Shown here: piece by piece, positions 55,128 to 64,000 of the stretch
Numbering within the stretch: the first letter of the stretch is position 1
Layout: each line of letters starts with the position of its first letter
Assembly: GCA_946902985.2 (NCBI GenBank)
Contig: OX336388.2
Location: 1,505,754,545-1,505,818,544 of the forward strand
Direction: 5' to 3'
DNA length: 64,000 nt
Origin: Meconema thalassinum
Taxonomy: Eukaryota; Arthropoda; Insecta; Orthoptera; Tettigoniidae
Translations under genes and position numbers: made by a program
Notes under the pieces: generated by a model
What the model saw: only the letters and a program-made list of their open reading frames with translations
Databases searched by the model: none
What the model was told of the DNA's origin: nothing

Positions 55128-55900
55128 CATACCTCCCTTAATAGGCATAATATCAAAACCATTTAAAATGGTCAATAGTCCTCTAAAATCTTCTATTTGA
55201 AAGAATGTTTGATATGACTCGCCCTGATGCCAAGGAATGCGCAAAATGTGTTCTGAATTATAAGAAGGTGGGGCTTCATGTTGGCTATACGTGTGGACCT
55301 TTTCTGGGTAAACAACATTATTGGCGAATTTATTGCCCTGTGTATGACGGACGTGTTCCCATTAACCCGAACAAGATAGAAGACATCAAGAATATTACGA
55401 AGTACCGGTACATCCCTCATGAATAGGTGGAGTATTATGACGATTTATTGAAATGCCCATCAGAGGACACCTAGAGCCATACACATACACATGATGCTAC
55501 TCCGTGTTATGAAATACCATTATATGTTAACAATATGTGTATATTAGAGAATGATAACATTACAAAATATTTTTTTAGCAAGTTTAATACAAGTAATCAT
55601 TAAAAAAACAAATAACCACAAGAATATTAAACGTTTAGTTCATATAAATATTGACTCTTCAGAGTCATTTCTAAAAGGCTCTTATTTTTCAGAATTTGGA
55701 AGCTTATTCTGTCCTTTCTAATGAATCAAACCTAACAAATTTTGTGTCAAAACAGCTATTTTAGCAGTGACATGTAATGTACCAAAAATTGTTGGTCTCA
55801 GATCAATAGTTTAAATGTAAAACATATATTTGTGTTTTTCTCAAAACTAGTCTCCGTGCACATGGGGTCTTTTAGAAATAACCGATTCAAATATGAATAC
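55128..55900. other. No confirmed gene; small orphan ORF
   Basis: A 73-codon frame at 55205-55426 (plus) contains several Cys residues (CAKC, YTCG, YCP). It overlaps an antisense ORF and part of a dispersed repeat. No family recognised, so I treat it as unproven. The rest (55430-55900) is AT-rich. Confidence 0.3.
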
Positions 55901-56340
55901 ACCCTGTGACAATAAAGTTCGGTGAATAGTCCTGTACTATCAACATAGATGAACAATGCACGACAGTGACCCTACTGTCCTTCAAAATAGTCCCTTCCCA
56001 TAACTATGCAATGCTGAGTTCGGCGATACATGTCCTGGAAACTTTGCAAGAAGGCGTCCTTTGGGATGGTGTTCAAAAGCCTCGTCACTTTGCTTTCGGT
56101 GAATAAAGTCAGAACGGTCGACCTGGCAACATTGGCGGCACACAGCGCAACGTGTAAGTCCTGTTTGACACAGTGCGTGTTTAGAAGGATGAATTTATGC
56201 AACCTACCATGCACACACACACCCTTTGGGATGGTGTTCAAAAGTCTTCAGCTGGGTCGTCACATTACGTTGGATGTCCGAAATGTCCGAAAACCTCTGG
56301 CCCTTCAGGGTTTTTCGGTGACCCTGGACATGGACCCCAC

Positions 56341-59300
56341 CAGTGGCGTACGCAGGATTTCCTTCTGGGGGGGGGGGGGGGTTCATCCATAGTAATTTCC
56401 TATAATAAAAATGGTAATTCGAATATAATTCAGAAAAAGCAACAACTCAGTTAAATAAACACTACCGGACCCAAGCGAGAAATATCGCATGCTCATAAAC
56501 CACCCTTCCCCGATAGGTTTATAACGAGAGAATTAATTGCAGCATGTTAGAGCTCCGGTATTTGCAAATCGCACACTTCTAACAAAAATTTATATTTATG
56601 AAATTAGAATGGAATTCGTCACTGCTAATGTCATTTGTGTGCTGAGTTCATTGATTTATCTTGGCTGTAACACTCACCAGTTATTCGATATTTTTGAAAT
56701 TATACGATTTGAGTACTCATTCCTTTGACTTACTGTTTCTGAAATCCATGCAAAATGATAAAGGAAAGACCTCATAAAGTTAAAATGACAAGAAACAGGC
56801 GTCACAGCGTCCAAAATGTGAAGTGTACAGCAATTACGGAGCATATATTCCTACAGCAACAGTATCGACAAATCTCACACTTCGTACATTTTTTTAAAGT
56901 ACTTTTTAAAGAAATTATTGATATTTATGAAATTAGAGTGCAATTCGTCACTGCTAATGTCTATTCTCTTTCATTTGAATGCTCATTTGGCACGATCGGT
57001 CGCTTGTGAGTGCCACAGGAGGGATCTATACTAATGAAAGAATATATATATGATGATTCTCTTTGCATGAAAACTATTTTAACTATATTTTCAGCACTTT
57101 AAACAATATTACAAACACAATTGAAAACATAAAAGATTAATAAAAAATACGGAAAAGAGTTTAGCCCAATATAGATATTGCACTAGATACAAACAGACAA
57201 AAAGAAATGTGTAAATTGTCAATCGAGCTAAACCAAAGAATCTGATTAAGTAGATACTTGCCCTGGAATTTGTTGAAGGACTTAGATAAGTCTACTTCAA
57301 TCGTATATCAAGCCTTCTAGGTTTGACAGACAAGTCATTCAGTACTTCCTCAATTGAAACATCAACAGTATCATGAATGAACATCAAAGCTAATCCATTA
57401 AGGCGTTCTTCACTAGTTGAATTCCTCAAACAGTTCTTCAAGAATTTTAAGGACGAAAACGATCTTTCACACGAGCAGGTTTTGACAGGCAAGGTAGCCA
57501 TGATGACAAGCAGGCTATACACAACTGGAAACATGTTCTTATTGCATATTGACAAAGCATCTATACCACTCTTGGGCTTCTTTTCAATAGATTTCAGAGT
57601 TTGTTTCCAGAGAAGTAGCTCGCCTCTAATATTAAGGGGAAGTCCGTAAAATTCAGCTACATTTTCTACTTCAGCTATGCTTTGGTTGGATAGTTCGTCT
57701 TCAGTTGTGGTAACTAGCGTTTGCAATGGCTGAAGAGTTTCTTTATGGGAGACAAATTTATCATCAAGTGATGAAATAGTTTCTTCAAGAAATGGAATGA
57801 AAATAACCCGCCTATCATATTCTTCCGGATCGTTAGATGAAACGTTGTTCCTCATCGTTTGTCGAACAACAGTTCGAGGCTGAACTACAGGCACTCCACA
57901 TTCTTTGCAGAACTCTAAAACCGAATTATATGCACACAAAAACCTTGCGTCTGCATCTGCCCTCATTTCTTTAAGAGACCTCTTAACATTCATAGAGGCG
58001 TTGATTGCTTGACTGAGATCCAAATTTTCAGTTTGAAGGTATTTGCTGAGAGGAAGTGTGATTTTAAATGCTCCATGAATGACAAATACACTTATCAAGA
58101 ACTCAAATTTCCTGATAGCGCACAGAAGAAGTTGCGCATCTGTAGCTGCCTTCTTAACAACCCATGCTGCTATTTTTTCTAATGCCAACAATAACGGTTT
58201 CAGAAGTTCAATGAATGAACGAACAGACTCGTGCTTTTCAATCCATCTCGTTGCACATAACTTCTTGAGTTTACTCACTCGGGGTTTCTCTTCCATACTT
58301 TCAACTTCATTTGTCAACACAGCCTGCCTCTTTGGTGAAGTACTAAAAAAGGCATTAGCTCTTTCAATTGTACCCATACAGTTCCTAATCTCTGCAACAC
58401 TACACCCTTCAGAAATGGCCAGGTTTAAACAGTGAGCACTACAGTGAACATATGGGCTTTGGGAAACTGTTTTCGTACAATGGCCTGAGCACCTCTGTAG
58501 GATCCACTCATGGCACTAGCTCCATCATAACCTTGGCCTACGAGATATTCAGCATCCAGTCCCACACTTTTCAAACCAGACAATATGCTATTCGCAAGGC
58601 CTAACCCAGAAGCATCATTGATAGCAATAAATTGCAGAAACTCCTCATGTACGAAATTATATTGAACGAAACGGACACATAGTGACATTTGCTGCACACC
58701 GCTGATGTCTGTGGTCTCGTCAGCAAGAACAGAAAAGTATTTGGCTTTTTTCACCTGATCGACTAACCTTTTCAATATAATGTCATTCAAAGATGAAATA
58801 ATTTCATTCTGAATCCGTGGGCTTACGTATGTTGCATTTAAGGATGCTGTCATCAAATGTTCCTTTAGTATTGTATCACCAGCTTCTGCTCGAAACTTGA
58901 GAAGAGACCTGAAATTTCCCTCCCCTTTCTTGAGAGGCTCATCTAAATTTACAGGTCCCGAATCCCTGTGACCACGGAAAGCAATGCCCATTTGAGCAAG
59001 GAAAATCACAGATTTAATTATTGGTATGAGTTTCTCCCTGTTGCATAATATGTTGGATTGAGCACCCCTATCCAAGCTTACGTCAACAGCAGGCTTTGTA
59101 CCTTTGTATATCGCGAGAAAGTTCGCAGCCTTTTCCGTACATGCCATATGATACTTGGTTTCTTGGTGTTTTTTGAAATCCTCCTTCGCATTTTTCCAGT
59201 TCATGTAAGGAAATTTTACTAGTTTACCTGGCGATGAAGATTGTTTCCCAACAACGGTGCAAAACAACGAACAATATTTACAAAAGGTTCCGTTCTTTGA

Positions 59301-60269
59301 AGGGGAATGAACTAGCCATTTCCACTCTGATAACCAGTTCAACTGAAATTTCAGATTCCTTGGACCCGATAAAGGGAAATTAAAATTGCTTCCAGGTGTC
59401 CAGGAATTTTCCAACAGTTCATTTTTCAGATAATCATCAATCTAAAGAAAAAAGTAAATCACAACATTGAAATAATTAACATGTACCGACACATACGTAG
59501 GCCAAGGCCATACAAATACCGGTATAACATAAAGGTAAAGCATCGAAATGCAAATCAGTTACAGAAATAGCGATTATCATGAATCATATTGTAAACACAC
59601 CTGTTGGCCAGCATAACCTCCTAAGTCTGTTCGATGTATTTGGTCGGTAGCCGGCTTGGTAGTAGCCGATAATTCTTCAAGTTCATTTTTAATTCTTAAA
59701 GATGAACTACTTGCAATGGCAGTGTTGCATGTAACATCTACTCTTGGTTTTTTAATAATAAATCGATCCATTCCGCATTACAAATAAACTCGGAAAAAGT
59801 GCGACTCACGATCTGGCAGTTCACAGATATGCACGTTTAAAGCAGCACGAAGCTGCGTTACGATAGTTACCAATCGCACACTTTAACAGTAAAACTACAA
59901 TTTTGATACTTCGCCTAGTGTAGTTAGTTATTATTGCTTTAAGTGGAAGAACAGCGAGGTCATCTGCCCCTCTTGCTCCGTTTAACATGTAGTTTAAGGG
60001 TGTTTACCCCAGGCCATAACCAGTAGTTAGGGCCAAAGTTGGAGAAGTCTCGTTGCGAGTTGAGTGGAGGTCATTTACCACGTGAAGAACGTGTTCACAT
60101 TAAAAATATATTACAAAGAAGTAGCCTAAAGAAGCCTCACTGGCAGCAATTCAAAACATTTTCCAGGTGATAGATGGGACAATATAAGGAGTCATGTAAA
60201 TTAATGTCTCTGGGGGGGGGGGGGGTTAACCCTACCCCCCCCCCTCCTCCCCCCGTCAGTACGCCACTG
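56341..60269 (-). mobile_element. hAT DNA transposon with 8-bp TSD
   Basis: Ends CAGTGGCGTACG...AGTACGCCACTG form a 12-bp imperfect TIR. The 8-bp target-site duplication GACCCCAC is perfect (56333-56340, 60270-60277). Long G runs lie just inside both ends (about 56368-56382 and 60213-60226). A block near 56536-56660 ('atatttatgaaattagaatgg') is repeated at 56920-56970. The element carries one spliced transposase gene. Confidence 0.93.
57292..59771 (-). pseudogene. hAT transposase (TTF-type zinc finger, ZMYM1-like), one frameshift
   Basis: Exon 1 (59771-59601, 57 codons, ATG start) ends CAACAG|GTGTGT. The intron is 59600-59442 (159 bp), with acceptor TTTTTTCTTTAG. Exon 2 joins in phase 0. The protein has a TTF-type zinc finger (CKYCSLFC near 59280, H residues near 59155), a DUF4371-like catalytic region with DETTDISG (near 58720) and GYDGASAMSG (near 58510), and a C-terminal hAT dimerisation region (CERSFSSLKFLK, near 57445). 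A 1-nt indel near 58455 shifts the frame; the rest reads on to a stop at 57292. Apart from this the gene is well preserved. The family matches proteins annotated as zinc finger MYM-type 1-like or 52-kDa repressor-like in animals. Confidence 0.88.
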
Positions 60270-60404
60270 GACCCCACCACTCCATACTTTGACGCTTGAC
60301 TTCGGAGTTGTACCTCATACACCAGGTCTCGTCGCCCGTGACGATGGTTTTCAGAGCCATTCCTCTTCACAGAACATTCACCTTTTCACTGTCACCCGAT
60401 GAAC

Positions 60405-60775
60405 AGGTTTGCATGGTAGGTTGCATAAATTCATCCTTCTCACTGCCACCCGATGGACGTGTGTGCATGGTAGGTTGCATAAATTAATCCTTCTAAACAC
60501 GCACTGTGTCAATCAGGTCTTAACACGTTGCGCTGTGTGTCGCCAATGTTGCCAGATCGACCGTTCTGACTTTATTCACCGAACGCAACATGACGAGGCT
60601 TTTGAACACCATCCCAAAGGACGCCTTCTTGCAAAGTTTCCAGGACATGTATCGCCGATCTCAGCATTGCATAGTTACGGGAGGGGACTATTTCGAAGGA
60701 CAGTCGTGCATTATTCATCTATGTTGATAGTACAGGACTTTTCACCGAACTTTGTCACAGGTTGTGTTTAAATGT
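60405..60775 (+). pseudogene. Inverted second mariner C-terminus
   Basis: About 300 bp (60460-60760) is an inverted, diverged copy of 55920-56210. It encodes LLNTIPKDAFLQSFQDMYRR in one frame and the GGDYFEGQ end, and finishes with 'caccgaactttgtcacagg', the complement of the left terminus. The block thus carries the same mariner end on both sides, facing inwards. An internal short duplication ('gcatggtaggttgcataaatt', twice) lies at 60411-60487. Confidence 0.7.
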
Positions 60776-60934
60776 TAAAGGAATCTAAAATTAGGCTAAA
60801 ATAATTAAAATTAAATAAATGCAAATAAAGTGTTCTTAATAATATTCTGCCCAATAAAGGGGTAGGAAGCTAAATAGAGAGAGAGAGAGAGAGAAAGTTG
60901 TTAGATTGATAATTCATTTTTTGGTCTTAGAACA

Positions 60935-61180
60935 TCTTGTACATCAGCCCCGTGTAGTTGGGTGTTTTTGAATTTGTCTGATAACCTGTATTTATGTGAT
61001 GACTCTAGTTGTGTGTGTATCTGTATTAGAGACAGGGATGGGGTAGATGCACCGAGACCTCAAACAAGGTACTATCCGGGTGTTTGCCTGGAGAGAATGT
61101 GGAAAAATTTAGGGAATAACCACACTCAAGATTGCCGCTTTCAGGCTAGGACGTACTGGAGCTGCCCGTGCGGTTGTGGT
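60935..61180 (-). repeat. SINE, inverted and degenerate (family A-like)
   Basis: On the minus strand a body with 'gagtgtggttattccct' and a tail with 'acaggttatcagacaaa' and 'acacccaactacacggggc' match the copies at 1215-1320 and 47875-48200. Confidence 0.55.
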
Positions 61181-62015
61181 GTACGATTTTCCAAGCCCGA
61201 CTATATCGCAGGGTGAAGAACATGCCGTTAATCTAGTTGTCACTTATCAGTTGTCAGAAGTACACTCAGTGTCCGTAGCAACTCACTCTTCTCTAGATAT
61301 AAAAGCTTTATTTGTCCCTGTAATTCCCAAATGTCTGGGTTACCTGAAAATAATACCGTTTACAAATTTAATTTGCTATACAAATGCAATACATATTTTG
61401 GAATATTAAAATACTAATTGTTGGTAGTAATGCTCCTCAGTGGCAGTGATTGAGGAACGTCGGGATAGATCGTTTCACGACCAACACCATCTTTTAGAAC
61501 TGCTGAGACTGATCATTGAAATTCTGTGAGGGGCCCTGCAACAGTCCAAACGTTCCCACCGTAAAACCTAAGACCAATATTTTGTTCAGGATGTACTTGT
61601 TCCGGTAATAGGGGAAGGTAAGAAAAAAGGAAGAAAGAATGAATGAATGAATGAATGAATGAATGAATGAAAGAGAGAACGAAAGAAAGAATAAGATAAT
61701 GAATGAAAGACAATTTTAGTTACGGTTGTACCCAATTGTAATGGGCGATACTCCCCAAAACTGTACAGCATTTCATAAGATTACTTATTAATTTGTTTCA
61801 GGTTTAGGAAATAACAAACATTAAAATTAAAATTGGATACAAACGTGTTGACCAACTGAAGAGCAATTACATTTCGTTTACTACTACAACAATGAATAAG
61901 GGCTTCCAACACAATAATGTCACGTGGCCATTAATCTCGCGAACATGAACCACAGAACTTTCAATCAGAGGAATCCTAACAGCAAGACGTGATATTTCAC
62001 TTCGAAAATCTCACA
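61181..62015. other. No gene; (GAAT)n microsatellite
   Basis: Non-coding. A (GAAT)n run occupies about 61636-61672; the Ser/Phe/His-rich ORFs on its opposite strand are repeat artefacts. Confidence 0.6.
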
Positions 62016-62019
62016 TGCA

Positions 62020-62095
62020 TTGACCGGGAATTGAATCCGGTCCACTTAGCTGAGAGGCAAGCAGCTTGACCATTGTATCATCACTCCACCCCCCG
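62020..62095 (-). repeat. tRNA-like SINE head, degraded
   Basis: The minus strand has 'ggaccggattcaattcccgg', a B-box-like block, after 'ctctcagctaagtgg'. It cannot be folded into a full tRNA. Confidence 0.4.
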
Positions 62096-62099
62096 GTAA

Positions 62100-63345
62100 T
62101 AAGGAACTGTGGGTTCGTAGATTCGATGCGTAGTAGTTGCGTGTAGGACTACACTCACGTGCTTTTCTCATCTTAACATATTAACATTGAGAAGAATTGC
62201 TCTCATTTTTTTTGCAGTAGTAGTAGTAACCCTACCTTTGAGTACCATAAACATAGATGCTAGGGCCATTTAAAATCAATTATCAATATTTTAGACCTCC
62301 ATGGAAACCCCCATCCTACTGACGGGGATAAACACCAGGTTTCTTTTAATCGCTTATCCTCCCAGTTCAGCTTCAACCACTGAATCCGCGCGAGATCATT
62401 CCTCTACCGTCACAATGACGGTGTCTGAGAGCTGAACACACATTGTCATATATTAGAACTGAGGATGGTGACTGACCAATCGCCCCGGTCACCGCTAACA
62501 TGGGTCTAATTAAGGAAAGATCAGGAAATGGATATCGCAAGGAAGTTGGCCGTGGTCCTAATTCCCTGGTGGTGAAAATTGAAAACTACGAAAACCATTT
62601 TCAGGATAGTCGAGGTGGAATACCTTCTCCCCATACCAGAGAGGTATGAGCTTGTGCGTTAGCGCTCACGACACCAGGTTACTAATTATTATCTTGGCAG
62701 TCACCTCGGAGGTCGAAGTTAGATTCCCGGCTCGGCAAAGAATGTTAATTCTAAACTGAGAGTTAGAATGGGATTCACTGAGCCCAGTGAGAGAGAACTG
62801 ACGTAAGACGAGTGAGAGCCAGAGGACGTATCATTGGTTAATGTCAAGCTATGTTAGCCGTAGGTATGCTAACAACCCTTGTGATTGGATTTCAATAGGA
62901 TTCACGGATAATGGGATGGTTTACCAGCCTCTCACGAACGTGAGAGCGGTAACCAGAGTTTGGCAGGTAGCTTGTGTTCAGGAGCAACTCACATTGAGAC
63001 TCTGTTACCTGAAATGTGCTTGCAGTATGTACCTAGTACAAGAACGGCTTTGGTTGATAATAATCTGGGATGAGTATAATTCTCTAAAGCATTAACTTTT
63101 ACGTAATTTAGGAGAAAATGTGCTTAGAATTGGAAAACTAAAGCTACTTAGGCGACAACAACGTAGCGTGGTTTAAACACAGGAAATTCTTCTAGGTAGC
63201 TATTTTCTGTAGCGTGTTTGCTTGCACAGTAAATCCTCGATTTAAAATGTTCTTTTCCATAAAAATACTGAGAAATGTTTAAAGTCAGAGAGTGATAGAT
63301 ATTTTAACGGTTGATAAATTCCTTCGTAATGATAATTAAATAATA
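62100..63345. other. No gene; SINE fragment near 62690-62760
   Basis: A B-box-like 'gttagattcccggctcggcaaagaa' near 62725 and 'gttaattctaaactgag' resemble family A SINEs. Otherwise nothing recognised. Confidence 0.4.
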
Positions 63346-63349
63346 ATAA

Positions 63350-64000
63350 TAAAAAGGGTTATAAGACAGATCCTAATAATTATCGAAGAATTTCACCCCT
63401 GCCAATCACCTACAAGGTGCTTTTAGGTGTTATCCTCACCAGATTGGAGCAACAGACTGAACACATGATCGGTGAATATCAGGCGGGATTCCGACCGTGT
63501 CAATCGTGCGCAGCACAAGTCTGGAATATAAAGATGGTACTCCAATATCACCAGTCGAATCGCACAGTTATCACCTTCATACATTTTACAAAAGCATACG
63601 ATTCAATCGACTGCGCCACCCTTTTAAATATAGGCTACTTCGTGAATATGGTGTGGACAGCAAAACAACTACATTTGTCCAACACACCTTGACACATACA
63701 ACTTCTTAAGTTAAATTTATGTGTGAAGTGTCCGAATCTCTTTACATTAGAACAGGCGCAAGACAGGGTGATGTTTTTTCCCCCCACTTCTATTCATCCT
63801 GGTACTAGATATGATCATCAGAACATGGGAGAAAGAAATACCTGGAATAAGTATAGGAACTAAATGTCAATGTATCAACATAAAATGCTTCGCCTTTGCT
63901 GACGACCTAGTATTAATTACCCGGACTCCCAAGGAAGCCAGATATGCCATCTAGAAGCTTCATGACATATCCATCAGAACCGGCCTCCAGATCTCTTAAG
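63350..64000 (+). pseudogene. LINE reverse transcriptase, truncated at the window edge
   Basis: Translation gives NYRRISPLPITYKVL near 63380, GEYQAGFRP near 63475, FTKAYDSID near 63590, a RQGD block near 63765 (frameshifted) and the catalytic AFADDLVLIT near 63893. At least two frameshifts and stops break it. It continues beyond the window. RTE/Jockey-type, different from the other LINEs here. Confidence 0.75.

Larger units (their letters stand above)
55900..60385 (-). pseudogene. Mariner-like transposase remnant, split by a hAT element
   Basis: Minus-strand fragments: the start (60370-60280) reads IVTGDETWCMRY and VKRQSMEWW, the catalytic-Asp region of mariners. It breaks at the hAT insertion (56341-60269) and resumes at about 56330-55975 with LKGQRFSDISDIQRN, then, further on, IPKDAFLQSFQDMYRR and GRDYFEG, the mariner C-terminus. 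The central catalytic part is deleted. The left terminus is near 55900 ('ctgtgacaataaagttcggtga'). Confidence 0.7.

Noticed and set aside
61513..61771. Ser/Phe/His-rich minus-strand ORFs
   Set aside because: Caused by the (GAAT)n microsatellite.

Overview
The window is eukaryotic, almost certainly from a large, repeat-rich insect genome. The evidence is tRNA-derived SINEs, Helitrons, Tc1/mariner, hAT, RTE-type LINE and Ty3/Gypsy elements, GT-AG introns and a TATA plus TCAGTC-type promoter. I found no host gene. Nearly all recognisable sequence is mobile DNA, in several layers of nesting. I cannot name the species.

Layout. 1-8.8 kb: a DDE transposase relic, a SINE, and a short Helitron (1699-7325) split by a young Ty3/Gypsy LTR element (1945-7096; 238-bp LTRs differing at one position, TSD TGAG). 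A LINE relic and a SINE relic follow. 8831-33031: one 24.2-kb element that is an almost complete inverted repeat, bounded by a perfect 6-bp TSD (TCAGAC) and AG...CT ends. Each arm carries a protein-primed-type family B DNA polymerase gene with N-terminal zinc fingers and an internal endonuclease VII-like Cys/His module. The left copy (14719-18636) is intact; the right copy (30769-26513) is broken. Only about 43 bp separates the arms. A 3.6-kb Helitron and a 4.6-kb hairpin-ended tandem-repeat element (itself hit by a LINE) inserted in the left arm, and a SINE in the right. The opposite arm preserves each empty site, so removing them leaves two arms of about 7.8 kb.

33-64 kb: scattered LINE relics, a Tc1 copy with stop codons, a full-length LINE with an intact 991-codon ORF (39290-42265), microsatellites, further hairpin-ended tandem-repeat elements, several SINEs (one with a perfect 15-bp TSD at 54 kb), and a hAT element with perfect 8-bp TSD and a spliced transposase gene (56341-60269) inside a mariner remnant. 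A truncated LINE reverse transcriptase runs to the right edge.

The candidate novel system is the palindromic polymerase element. Its size class, 6-bp TSD and AG/CT ends resemble Polinton/Maverick. However, the whole coding content lies inside the terminal inverted repeats, and no integrase, capsid, ATPase or protease ORF is visible. Each arm appears to have a TATA/Inr promoter, two 5'-UTR introns, a start-stop uORF before the polymerase, and a small, possibly spliced second gene transcribed convergently. A copy of the subterminal minisatellite lies exactly at the palindrome centre.
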